Positions 17,715-27,363 of a DNA stretch of 40,676 nucleotides are shown here, one piece after another. The stretch is from Rhodanobacteraceae bacterium. Lineage in GTDB: Bacteria; Pseudomonadota; Gammaproteobacteria; Xanthomonadales; Rhodanobacteraceae. The stretch's first letter is position 1; each line of letters opens with the position of its first letter. Made by a program: the position numbers and the translations under genes. The DNA lies in NCBI GenBank assembly GCA_021325475.1, contig JAJPHA010000105.1, positions 1 to 40,676 of the forward strand, written 5' to 3'. The notes beneath the pieces are model-generated. The model ran no database searches. It saw only the letters and a list, made by a program, of their open reading frames with translations, and was not told the origin of the DNA.

Positions 17715-17754
17715 ATGGTGGCACAGTTTGCCGATCTGGTATTTTACTGGTATG
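17687..17754. promoter_or_regulatory. Paired direct-repeat operators between zwf and the GntR gene
   Basis: Site 1 (17687-17703) is AATACC-N5-AATACC; site 2 (17738-17754) is GGTATT-N5-GGTATG. They are the same tandem pair, 11 bases apart, in opposite orientation. Between them lie GGCAAA (17710-17715) and TTTGCC (17727-17732), also inverted. Site 1 overlaps the zwf promoter and site 2 overlaps the regulator promoter. The symmetry strongly suggests one regulator, probably the adjacent GntR protein, controls both directions. HexR-type operators, usual for this pathway in other gammaproteobacteria, are absent. Confidence 0.65.
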
Positions 17755-17756
17755 TT
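17728..17756 (+). promoter_or_regulatory. Promoter of the GntR regulator gene
   Basis: -35 TTGCCG (17728-17733), 17-base spacer, -10 TATGTT (17751-17756). The expected start point, 17762-17765, coincides with the ATG at 17764, so the mRNA may be leaderless. It mirrors the zwf promoter around the central inverted repeat. Confidence 0.55.
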
Positions 17757-17763
17757 AATGGAC

Positions 17764-18519
17764 ATGGATGCCGAACTGGTTCGCGAGTATCGCCGGCTCG
17801 CCCGGCACGAACGCGGCCGGCGTGCGCTCGCGTATTTGCGTCTGCGCCAGTCGCTGCGCAACCTGATCGAGCGCGGCGGTCTCGCGCCCGGGCAGGCGTT
17901 GCCGGGCGAGCGCGAGCTGGCGCGCGGCCTGGCGCTGTCGCGCGTCACCGTGCGCAAGGCCCTGGCCGGACTGGCCGCGGACGGTCTGGTCACGCAACGC
18001 CACGGCGCCGGCACGTTCGTCGCCGAGCGCATCGTCAAGTCGTTCTCGCGCCTGACCGGCTTCACCGATGATCTGCGCGCGCGCGGCCTCAAGCCGCGCG
18101 TGCGCTTTCTCGCGCGCGAGCTCGGCGAGGTGAGTCCGGAGGAGGCGCTGGCCCTGCACCTGTCGCCCGGCGCGCGCGTGGTGCGCCTGCGGCGCCTGCG
18201 CTTCGCCGGCAGCAAGCCGCTGGCGCTGGAAGACACCGCCGTGCCGCAGGCCATCCTCGCCGATCCGCACGCGGTGAAGTTGTCGCTGTACGACGCGCTG
18301 GAGCGCCTTGGCTGCCGCCCCGCCCGCGCGCTGCAGCGCCTGCGCGCGGTCGCGCTCGACGCCGAAGCCGCGCGTCTGCTCGCCCTGCCGCCGGGCAGTC
18401 CGGCGCTCGCGATCGAGCGCCGCGCCTTCCTCGACGACGGCCGGGTGGTCGAATTCACCCGCTCGCTCTACCGCGGCGACGCCTACGATTTCGTCGCCGA
18501 ATTGCACGCCGAACGTTGA
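17764..18519 (+). CDS. GntR family transcriptional regulator with UTRA domain
   Basis: A HutC-subfamily regulator of 251 residues from ATG 17764. In-frame ATGs at 17758 and 17752 would add two or four residues but lie in or beside the -10 element. The N-terminal winged helix is clear: LRQSLRNLIERGGLAPGQALPGERELARGLALSRVTVRKAL followed by DGLVTQRHGAGTFVAE. The C-terminal half, from SRLTGFTDDLRARG, is a UTRA ligand-binding domain. By position it should control the Entner-Doudoroff operon and itself. The inducer is likely a sugar phosphate or related metabolite, as inference. In many gammaproteobacteria this job belongs to HexR, an unrelated RpiR-type protein. Confidence 0.9.
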   Translation: MDAELVREYRRLARHERGRRALAYLRLRQSLRNLIERGGLAPGQALPGERELARGLALSRVTVRKALAGLAADGLVTQRHGAGTFVAERIVKSFSRLTGFTDDLRARGLKPRVRFLARELGEVSPEEALALHLSPGARVVRLRRLRFAGSKPLALEDTAVPQAILADPHAVKLSLYDALERLGCRPARALQRLRAVALDAEAARLLALPPGSPALAIERRAFLDDGRVVEFTRSLYRGDAYDFVAELHAER

Positions 18520-18562
18520 GGCGAGTGGCGCCTGCGGCGATGGCGGGCGCAACGGCGCCGGT

Positions 18563-18760
18563 TCAGCCGCCCATGTCGCCGAGGAAAATGGTGTCGCGCC
18601 GGCAGTCGCTCACGTTCACCGTGATCAGCAGATAATCGATGGCGAAGCCGGTGCTGTCGCACAGCTCGACCGAGCGGTCCACGAAGTTGAGGCGCAGGGT
18701 GTATTGCGCCGGCGCCGCGGCGCAGAACGGCAGGAGCAGCAGCGGCAGGAGTCTTCGCAT
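18563..18760 (-). CDS. Small secreted protein of unknown function
   Basis: A 65-residue product starting MRRLLPLLLLPFCAAAPAQ, a compact signal peptide with likely cleavage near residue 19. The mature part of about 46 residues has two cysteines (in VELCDST and VSDCRRD) that could form one disulfide, plus alternating hydrophobic residues suggesting a small beta structure. I do not recognise a family. It lies between the GntR gene (convergent) and the diguanylate cyclase. A longer frame upstream from 18841 lacks signal-peptide character, so ATG 18760 is chosen. Confidence 0.55.
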   Translation of the reverse strand: MRRLLPLLLLPFCAAAPAQYTLRLNFVDRSVELCDSTGFAIDYLLITVNVSDCRRDTIFLGDMGG

Positions 18761-18885
18761 GGCGGTGTCCCGAACGGCGGACGCGAGCGGCGTCGAGTCG
18801 ATGGTAAGCATGCCTGCGCCGCGGAAGGCGACCGCGGTCACAATTCCACAAAGTCACAATGCGACAACGTCGCGGCGCCGGCGCG

Positions 18886-19827
18886 TCAGACCGCGAGTGC
18901 GTAGCGGTTCTTGCCGAGCCGCTTGGCCCGGTACAGCGCACGATCGGAACTGCGCAACAGCGCCTCCGGCGTGAGCCCGTGCTGCGGATACAGGGCGATG
19001 CCGATGCTCAGCGTCGGCGACACCCGCGCGCCGTCGACGGCGACGGGCGGCCGCGCCGATTCGAGAATGCGCTCGGCGATGGATTCGATCGGCGCGGCGC
19101 CGCCGATTTCCGGCACGAGCAGGACGAATTCGTCGCCGGCGAAACGGGCGACGGTGTCGTACTCGCGCAGCGCGTGGCGCAGGCGTGTCGCGATCTCGAT
19201 CAACAGGCAGTCGCCCGAGCCGTGCCCGTGCGTGTCGTTGACCGCCTTGAAGTTGTCGATGTCGATGGTGAGCACCGCCAGCCGTTCCAGGCCGCGCGCG
19301 GCGAGCGCGATGCTTTCCTGCAGCTTCGCCAGCAACAGCGCGCGATTCGGCAGGCCGGTGAGGAAGTCGTGCGTGGCCAGACGTTCGGCCTGTTCCTTGG
19401 CCGCGCGCAGTTCCTGTTGCAGCCGCTTGAGCGGCGTGACGTCGGCCACGTGCACGAAGAGGCCCTTGACCCGCCCGCCGACGAGGTGCGGGATGTAGGT
19501 GGCGAGACTGGGGCGCACGCCGTCGCCGCCGGGAATCGGAATGTCGCGCTCGAACACCTGTTTCGCGCCGGCATACGCGGCGCGGAGGTACGGCAGATTG
19601 CGCTCGTAGAGATCCGCGCCGAGCAACTCGCGCAAGGTACTGCCCACCACCTCGGCGCGACCCTTGCCGAACCAGCTTCGGTAGGCGTGATTGGCGAACA
19701 CGCACACCTGCTCGTGGTTCCAGTACGCCACCATCGCGTCGAGGTGATCGACCAGATCGAGCGCCAGCCGGCGCAGACCCGGAGCGGGCGGGCGCTGACC
19801 GCGGCTACGCGGGCGGATCGGTTTCAT
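18886..19827 (-). CDS. Diguanylate cyclase with N-terminal PAS domain
   Basis: A 313-residue cytoplasmic protein. Residues about 20-130 form a PAS sensor (LDAMVAYWNHEQVCVFANHAYRSWFG), followed by a linker helix and a GGDEF domain from about 150. The active-site loop is AGDEF (230-234), a variant generally still active, and the metal-binding TIDIDNFKAVND is intact. RxxD (221-224) sits five residues before it and forms the product-inhibition site. It should make cyclic di-GMP from two GTP. No transmembrane segment is seen. The start ATG 19827 lies about 48 bases downstream of an FNR-type promoter, so low oxygen is the likely trigger for expression. Confidence 0.92.
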   Translation of the reverse strand: MKPIRPRSRGQRPPAPGLRRLALDLVDHLDAMVAYWNHEQVCVFANHAYRSWFGKGRAEVVGSTLRELLGADLYERNLPYLRAAYAGAKQVFERDIPIPGGDGVRPSLATYIPHLVGGRVKGLFVHVADVTPLKRLQQELRAAKEQAERLATHDFLTGLPNRALLLAKLQESIALAARGLERLAVLTIDIDNFKAVNDTHGHGSGDCLLIEIATRLRHALREYDTVARFAGDEFVLLVPEIGGAAPIESIAERILESARPPVAVDGARVSPTLSIGIALYPQHGLTPEALLRSSDRALYRAKRLGKNRYALAV

Positions 19828-19881
19828 CGATCGATCTCGACATTCGAACCGGCGGCGCAAATGCCGGGTTCCTGCGCATGG

Positions 19882-19922
19882 CGTATAGCGCATCGCCGCC
19901 GCGGCTTGTTGATGCGGATCAA
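19882..19922 (-). promoter_or_regulatory. FNR/ANR-type site and -10 element for the diguanylate cyclase gene
   Basis: 19909-19922 reads TTGAT-N4-ATCAA, a perfect match to the FNR-family consensus. On the minus strand a -10 element TATACG (19887-19882) follows. The predicted start near 19875 places the box centre about 41 bases upstream, the class II activator position. No -35 hexamer is needed in such promoters. The rest of 19828-20072 shows no other feature. Confidence 0.65.
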
Positions 19923-20072
19923 GCGCGGTGGGAATCGCGTGGCGGCGCGCCGCAAGCGACGGGGTCGCGCGGCGCGGGCGGGCGATGCGACGAGGCGCGC
20001 CGGGAGCGGACGTTACGGACAGGCCGCGGCGACGGGAGGGTTGCGATCCGACGAGACGCCGGCGCAAGTGCT

Positions 20073-20157
<85 letters not shown>

Positions 20158-20192
20158 AGGGTGTGCGACTGCGTGCGGATGCAGGGGCGCGA

Positions 20193-20222
20193 ACGATACT
20201 CAAGCGTGCCCGGCGCTGTCAA
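20193..20222 (-). promoter_or_regulatory. Promoter of tRNA-Leu
   Basis: On the minus strand a perfect -35 TTGACA (20222-20217) is followed after 18 bases by -10 TATCGT (20198-20193). The start would fall about 28 bases before the mature 5' end at 20157. Confidence 0.6.
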
Positions 20223-20287
20223 TTATAGCTTGCATTGCGGCCGATTGTCGGCCACCCTGCGGGCCCGATCATCGACGGAAACGCCAC

Positions 20288-22633
20288 GTGAAACGACGCC
20301 GCAAGACAGCAACCTCGCGCCAGCGCACACGCGCCGAGCGACCGTCCCGGCCGCCGCAGGCACCGTCGCCCGGCGCGCGCCGCGGTCGCCGCGAGGCCGG
20401 AGGGCGCGGCGTGGTCGATCCGCACGCCGGCCGCGAGGCCGCGCGCTACGAGCATCCGATCCCGAGCCGCGAGGCGATCCTCGCGTACCTGAGCGAACGC
20501 GCGCAATTGCTCACCGCCGAGGCGCTGGCGCGCGAGCTCGGCCTGACGACGCCGCGCGATCTCGAGGCGTTGACGCGCCGGCTCGCGGCGATGTTGCGCG
20601 ACGGCCAGTTGCTGCAGAACCGCCGCGGCGGCTACGGCGTGGCGGCCAAGCTCGATCTGATTCCCGGCACGATCATCGCCAATGCCGAGGGCTTCGGTTT
20701 CCTGCGCCCGGACGGTGGCGGCGACGATGTATACATTTCCCCCGCGGAGATGCGCAAGGTGCTGCATGGCGACCGCGTGCTGGTGAACCTGGTCGGCGCC
20801 GATCGTCGTGGCCGCAAGCAGGGCGCGATCGCCGAGATCCTCGAGCGCCGCCCGTCGCGGCTGGTCGGACGGGTGATGGTGGAAAACGGCGTGGTGCTGG
20901 TGGTGCCGGACGACCGCCGGCTGCACCAGGACCTGCTGATTCCGCCGGGCCGCGACGCCGGTGCGCGCGCCGGCCAGATCGTGGTCGCCGAGATCACCCA
21001 GCCGCCGACCGCGCAGCGCGGACCGATCGGCGAGATCGTCAGCGTGCTCGGCGAGCGGCTCACGCCCTCGCTGATCGTGGCGATGGCGATCGCCAGCCAC
21101 GACCTGCCGCGCGACTGGCCGGCGACGGTGCTGCGCGAGGCCGAAGCGATCGAGCCGCGCGTGACCGCCGCCGAGCGCGAGGGCCGCGTCGACCTGCGCA
21201 CGCTGCCGCTGGTGACGATCGACGGCGAGGACGCGCGCGATTTCGACGACGCGGTGTACGCCGAACCGGTCGCCGACGGCTTCCGGCTGGTCGTCGCGAT
21301 CGCCGACGTGTCGCACTACGTGCGCCCCGCCAGCGCGCTGGACGAGGAGGCGCGGCGGCGTTCGACCTCGGTGTACTTCCCCGGCTTCGTCGTGCCGATG
21401 CTGCCGGAGACGCTGTCGAACGGCATCTGCTCGCTCAACCCCGAGGTCGAGCGACTGTGTCTGGCCTGCGACATGCACGTCGATCGCGACGGCGAAGTGA
21501 TGCGGGCCAGGTTCTACCCGGCGGTGATGCGTTCGCACGCGCGGCTGACCTACACGCGCGTGTGGCAGGCGCTCGGCGAGCGCAACGCCGAGGCGCGCGC
21601 CGAGCTCGCCGATCTGCTGCCGCAGTTGCAGCAGCTGCACCGGTTGTACCGCGTGCTGGCGAAGGCGCGCCAGCGCCGCGGCGCGATCGACTTCGACAGC
21701 CGCGAGGTGAAATTCCGCCTGGCGCCGACCGGCGAGGTGGTGCAGCTCGGCGCCGAGCCGCGCAACGACGCCCACCGGCTGATCGAGGAGTGCATGATCG
21801 CCGCCAACGTGCAGGCGGCGCGCTTCCTGGTCCGCCACCGCGTGCCGGCGCCGTACCGCGTGCACGCGCCGCCGCCGGAGTCGAAGTACGACGACCTGCT
21901 CGAATTCCTGCGCGAGTTCGGCCTGGCGCTGCCGCCGCTGGCCGAGGTGACGCCGCTGGATTTTTCCACTTTGCTGAAAAAGATACGCCACCGTCCCGAG
22001 GCGATGCTGATCGAATCGGTGCTGCTGCGCGCGCAGTCGCTGGCGGTCTACAGCCCACACAATTCCGGCCACTTCGGCCTCGCGCTCGACGCCTACGCGC
22101 ACTTCACCTCGCCGATCCGACGCTATCCCGATCTGCTCGTGCATCGTGCGATCCGGCACGCGCTGGCGCGGGGTCGGGCGGAAGATTATCGCTACGGTGC
22201 CGAGGAGATGGCGCAGCTCGCCGCGCACTGCTCGCAGAACGAGCGGCGCGCCGACGAGGCCGAGCGCGATGTCGACGAGCGCTACAAGTGTGCCTGGATG
22301 GAGAAGCATGTCGGCGGTGAGTTCGACGGCATCGTCTCCGGCGTCGCCTCGTTCGGTCTGTTCGTCGAATTGACCGAGTCGCAGGTGTCCGGGCTGGTGC
22401 ACATCACCCAGTTGCCGAACGACTACTATCACTTCGATCCGATCCGGCATCTGCTGACCGGCGAGCGGCGCGGGCTGCGCTTCCGCCTCGGCGACGCGGT
22501 GCGCGTGCAGGTGTTGCGCGCGAGCCTGGAAGACCGCAAGATCGATTTCCGCCTGGTCGACGCGCATGCGACGGCGAAGCAACGCGCCGCGCGGAGCGCG
22601 GAACCGGCGCGGAGGAAACGGTCGAGCCCATGA
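20288..22633 (+). CDS. rnr: Ribonuclease R
   Basis: A 781-residue 3'-to-5' exoribonuclease of the RNB family, which degrades structured RNA. Domains are a basic Arg-rich N-terminus (1-55), a winged-helix segment (about 60-115), cold-shock/OB domains (about 125-260), the RNB catalytic core with DGEDARDFDDAV (acidic residues D312, D315, D318, D320, D321), and an S1 domain from about 677 (FDGIVSGVASFGLFVEL). The C-terminus is basic again. GTG 20288 is the start, as no ATG occurs before the conserved region. The stop overlaps the rlmB ATG (ATGA). Two AT-rich patches (20729-20739 and 21956-21987) stand out against the GC-rich codons. Confidence 0.95.
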   Translation: MKRRRKTATSRQRTRAERPSRPPQAPSPGARRGRREAGGRGVVDPHAGREAARYEHPIPSREAILAYLSERAQLLTAEALARELGLTTPRDLEALTRRLAAMLRDGQLLQNRRGGYGVAAKLDLIPGTIIANAEGFGFLRPDGGGDDVYISPAEMRKVLHGDRVLVNLVGADRRGRKQGAIAEILERRPSRLVGRVMVENGVVLVVPDDRRLHQDLLIPPGRDAGARAGQIVVAEITQPPTAQRGPIGEIVSVLGERLTPSLIVAMAIASHDLPRDWPATVLREAEAIEPRVTAAEREGRVDLRTLPLVTIDGEDARDFDDAVYAEPVADGFRLVVAIADVSHYVRPASALDEEARRRSTSVYFPGFVVPMLPETLSNGICSLNPEVERLCLACDMHVDRDGEVMRARFYPAVMRSHARLTYTRVWQALGERNAEARAELADLLPQLQQLHRLYRVLAKARQRRGAIDFDSREVKFRLAPTGEVVQLGAEPRNDAHRLIEECMIAANVQAARFLVRHRVPAPYRVHAPPPESKYDDLLEFLREFGLALPPLAEVTPLDFSTLLKKIRHRPEAMLIESVLLRAQSLAVYSPHNSGHFGLALDAYAHFTSPIRRYPDLLVHRAIRHALARGRAEDYRYGAEEMAQLAAHCSQNERRADEAERDVDERYKCAWMEKHVGGEFDGIVSGVASFGLFVELTESQVSGLVHITQLPNDYYHFDPIRHLLTGERRGLRFRLGDAVRVQVLRASLEDRKIDFRLVDAHATAKQRAARSAEPARRKRSSP

Positions 22634-23376
22634 GCGCGGAACTGATCTTCGGCATCCACGCGGTCGAGGCGGCGCTCAGCCACGATCCCGCCAACGTCGT
22701 CGAGCTGTACCTCGAGGCCGACAGCCACAACGCGCGCCTGAAGGAGCTGTCCGCGCGCGCGCGCGACGCCGGGGTGCGGCCGCACGCGCGGCCGCGCGAG
22801 GCGCTCGACCGCATGACCGGCGGCGCGCGGCATCAGGGCGTGGTGGCGCGCTACCGGTCGCCGCCGCCGCGCGGCGAGGACGAGCTGTACGGCCTGGTGG
22901 AAAAGGCGGCAAAGGATACTTTGCTGCTGGTCCTCGACGGCGTCACCGATCCGCACAATCTCGGCGCCTGCCTGCGCAGCGCCGAGGCGGCCGGCGTCAG
23001 CGCGGTGATCGTGCCGAAGGATCGCGCCGCGGGGATCACGCCGACGGTGCGCAAGGCCGCCGCCGGCGCCGCCGATCGCGTCGCCTTCTTCGCCGTGACC
23101 AATCTCGCGCGCACGCTCAAGACGCTGAAAGAGCGCGGCGTCTGGCTGGTCGGACTGACCGGCGACGCGCCGCAGGAGCTCTACGCGCTGGACCTGCGCG
23201 GCGCGCTCGCGCTCGTGCTCGGCGGCGAGGGCGAGGGCATGCGCCGGCTGACGCGCGAAGCCTGCGACCATCTCGCGCGCATTCCGCTGCGCGGCGCGAC
23301 GGAAAGCCTCAACGTGTCGGTGGCGGCCGGCGTGGCGCTGTTCGAGGCGCTGCGTCAGCGCGGGGAACGGACATGA
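22630..23376 (+). CDS. rlmB: 23S rRNA (guanosine-2'-O-)-methyltransferase RlmB
   Basis: A 248-residue SpoU-type methyltransferase that modifies G2251 (E. coli numbering) of 23S rRNA using S-adenosylmethionine. It has an N-terminal substrate-binding domain (FGIHAVEAAL) and a knotted SPOUT domain with VLDGVTDPHNLGACLRSAEAAG, VLGGEGEGMRRL and IPLRGATESLNVSVAAG. The start overlaps the rnr stop and the stop overlaps the next ATG, so three genes form a coupled operon. The rnr-rlmB pair is common in gammaproteobacteria. Confidence 0.95.
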   Translation: MSAELIFGIHAVEAALSHDPANVVELYLEADSHNARLKELSARARDAGVRPHARPREALDRMTGGARHQGVVARYRSPPPRGEDELYGLVEKAAKDTLLLVLDGVTDPHNLGACLRSAEAAGVSAVIVPKDRAAGITPTVRKAAAGAADRVAFFAVTNLARTLKTLKERGVWLVGLTGDAPQELYALDLRGALALVLGGEGEGMRRLTREACDHLARIPLRGATESLNVSVAAGVALFEALRQRGERT

Positions 23377-23621
23377 CCACGTATGACTGGATCGGCCTCG
23401 CCGGCATGGCGCTGATCCTTGGCGCCTATTTCCTGCTGCAGGCCGGGCGCATGCGCGGCCACGGACTCGCCTATCCGCTGCTGAACGCGCTGGGCGCGCT
23501 CGGCGTGCTGATTTCGCTGCGCTATGCCTTCAACCTGTCGGCGTTCGTGCTGGAACTGGCCTGGTTCGCGATCAGCATCTACGGCATCGTGCGCGCGCTC
23601 GGCCGTCGGCGCGGCGCGTGA
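23373..23621 (+). CDS. Small membrane protein (CBU_0592-like)
   Basis: An 82-residue protein with three hydrophobic segments (about 6-23, 33-50 and 54-72) and a basic end, GRRRGA. It resembles the CBU_0592-like family of short integral membrane proteins, whose function is unknown. Its ATG overlaps the rlmB stop, making it the last gene of the rnr operon. It is convergent with cysK with 12 bases between them. Confidence 0.75.
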   Translation: MTTYDWIGLAGMALILGAYFLLQAGRMRGHGLAYPLLNALGALGVLISLRYAFNLSAFVLELAWFAISIYGIVRALGRRRGA

Positions 23622-23633
23622 ACACGCAACCGA

Positions 23634-24584
23634 TCACAGGTCGGCGAGCTCGACGTCGGTGCCTTCGTTGATGCCCTCGAACAGGAAGGTGGAAAGGTAG
23701 CGTTCGCCGGTGTCCGGCAGCATCGCCAGGATCACGTCGCCGGGCTTGGCCTGCTTGGCCACCTCGAGCGCGGCGGCGAACGTGCCGCCGGAGGAGATGC
23801 CGCAGAAGATGCCTTCCTTGCGCGCCAGTTCGCGCGCCGTGTCGCGCGCCAGCACGTCGCTCACCGGAATGATCTGATCGACCACCTTGCGGTTGAGCAC
23901 CGCCGGAATCAGGTTCGGCGTCCAGCCCTGGATCTTGTGCGGCTGCCATTCCTTGCCCGACAGCATCGCCGCGCCTTCCGGTTCGGTCGCGACGATCTTC
24001 ACCTCGGGGCGTGCCAGCTTGATCATCTCGCCGGCGCCGGTGAGGGTGCCGCCGGTGCCCCAGCCGGTGACGAACCAGTCGAGGCGCCGGCCGGCGAAAT
24101 CCTGCAGGATCTCCGGGCCGGTGGTGCTGCGGTGGTAGGCCGGGTTGGCCCCGTTCTCGAACTGGCGCGCCAGGAATGCGCCGTGCTTCTTCGCGTATTC
24201 CTCGGCGCGCTGGATCATGCCGGTGGCGCGTTCGGCGGCGGGGCAGAGGATCACGGTGGCGCCGAGCGCGCGCATCAGCTTGCGCCGCTCGATCGAGAAC
24301 GAATCGCTCATGAAGGCGACGAACGGATAGCCCTTCGCCGCGCACACCATCGCGAGCGCGATGCCGGTGTTGCCGGAGGTGGCCTCGACCACGGTCTGGC
24401 CGGGCTTGAGTTCGCCCTTCGCTTCGGCGTCGAGGATGATGCCGGCGGCGAGACGATCCTTGACCGAGGACATCGGATTGAACGCCTCGATCTTGACGTA
24501 CATGTCCACGCCGCGCGGGGCGAGGCGGTTGATGCGCACGATCGGCGTGCGGCCGATGGTCTCGATGATGTTCTGATGGATCAT
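23634..24584 (-). CDS. cysK: Cysteine synthase A
   Basis: A 316-residue PLP enzyme, O-acetylserine sulfhydrylase, making cysteine from O-acetylserine and sulfide. K42 in NPMSSVKDR binds PLP, TSGNTG (69-74) binds substrate carboxylate, and GWGTGGTLTGAG binds the cofactor phosphate. Length and lack of extra domains fit CysK rather than cystathionine beta-synthase. Cysteine supply is formally relevant to the Cys-rich peptide operon at 28064-30979, but there is no direct link. Other sulfur genes are absent. Confidence 0.93.
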   Translation of the reverse strand: MIHQNIIETIGRTPIVRINRLAPRGVDMYVKIEAFNPMSSVKDRLAAGIILDAEAKGELKPGQTVVEATSGNTGIALAMVCAAKGYPFVAFMSDSFSIERRKLMRALGATVILCPAAERATGMIQRAEEYAKKHGAFLARQFENGANPAYHRSTTGPEILQDFAGRRLDWFVTGWGTGGTLTGAGEMIKLARPEVKIVATEPEGAAMLSGKEWQPHKIQGWTPNLIPAVLNRKVVDQIIPVSDVLARDTARELARKEGIFCGISSGGTFAAALEVAKQAKPGDVILAMLPDTGERYLSTFLFEGINEGTDVELADL

Positions 24585-24690
24585 GGCGCAGGCTCCGGCA
24601 CGGGGCGGAGGCCGAGCTTAGCGCCGGCCTCCGCGACCGGCAAATAACCGCGCGCCGGGTGTGGGCGCCGGCGCGGCATATGCGGCGCCG

Positions 24691-26862
<2,172 letters not shown>

Positions 26863-26950
26863 GACGAGCTCCGGGGCGGACACCAAGGCGCGATTATCGA
26901 CACCCGCAGGCGCGCCGCAACGGGCGTGAAGTCATGCGTCGCGATCGCGC

Positions 26951-27232
26951 TCACTCGTCGCCGAGGTACTGTGGCCCCTTGCCGACGGTCTTCTCGTAGC
27001 GGCCCCGGCCGACCCGCCGGTACTGGGTGAAGCCATGCTTTTCGAGATGACTTTCCTTGAGCCGGTGCGCGCCGCCCGAGACCACGCTCGGCGCGGCGAG
27101 CACGCGCACCACCGGCGCCCCGCAGCGCGGGCAGGACGCGAGCGCAGGCTCGTGCAGCTTCTGCAGCACGTCGAAATGCGCCTCGCAGTAGGCGCAACCC
27201 TTGCCCGCGGCGGCGTATTCGTGGATCGGCAT
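26951..27232 (-). CDS. FmdB family zinc-ribbon protein
   Basis: A 93-residue protein with the FmdB-type putative regulatory zinc ribbon. The ligand pairs are GCAYC (about 13-16) and SCPRC (34-37). The start MPIHEYAAAGKGCAYC matches the usual family opening MPIYEY. The tail after about 55 is charged and lacks a known domain. Function of the family is poorly defined; regulation or metal storage has been suggested. It lies between the RNase T and prolyl oligopeptidase genes on the same strand. Confidence 0.85.
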   Translation of the reverse strand: MPIHEYAAAGKGCAYCEAHFDVLQKLHEPALASCPRCGAPVVRVLAAPSVVSGGAHRLKESHLEKHGFTQYRRVGRGRYEKTVGKGPQYLGDE

Positions 27233-27272
27233 GCGGCGATGATGGGTGGGATGGGGGTGGAACTCAAGGGTG

Positions 27273-27357
27273 TGAGCGGTGAGCGGTCAGCGGTGAGCGG
27301 GACGAGCTCGCGGAAATTGGAAATCGGCAGAGCCCTCGGCCCTCGGCCCTCAGCCCT
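27273..27357. repeat. Heptamer arrays and G-quadruplex motif downstream of rnt
   Basis: TGAGCGG-type units run four times (27273-27300, third unit TCAGCGG), followed by GACGAG, GGAAATCGG and four CCCTCGG/CCCTCAG-type units (27333-27357). The same modules occur at 104-237. On the minus strand the last part is G3-N4-G3-N4-G3-N4-G3 (27356-27333), a canonical G-quadruplex motif beginning seven bases after the rnt stop. Confidence 0.75.
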
Positions 27358-27363
27358 CCACCG

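Noticed and set aside
15305-17764. HexR operator for the Entner-Doudoroff genes
   Set aside because: No match to the HexR palindrome was found in either spacer, and the local regulator is GntR/UTRA type.
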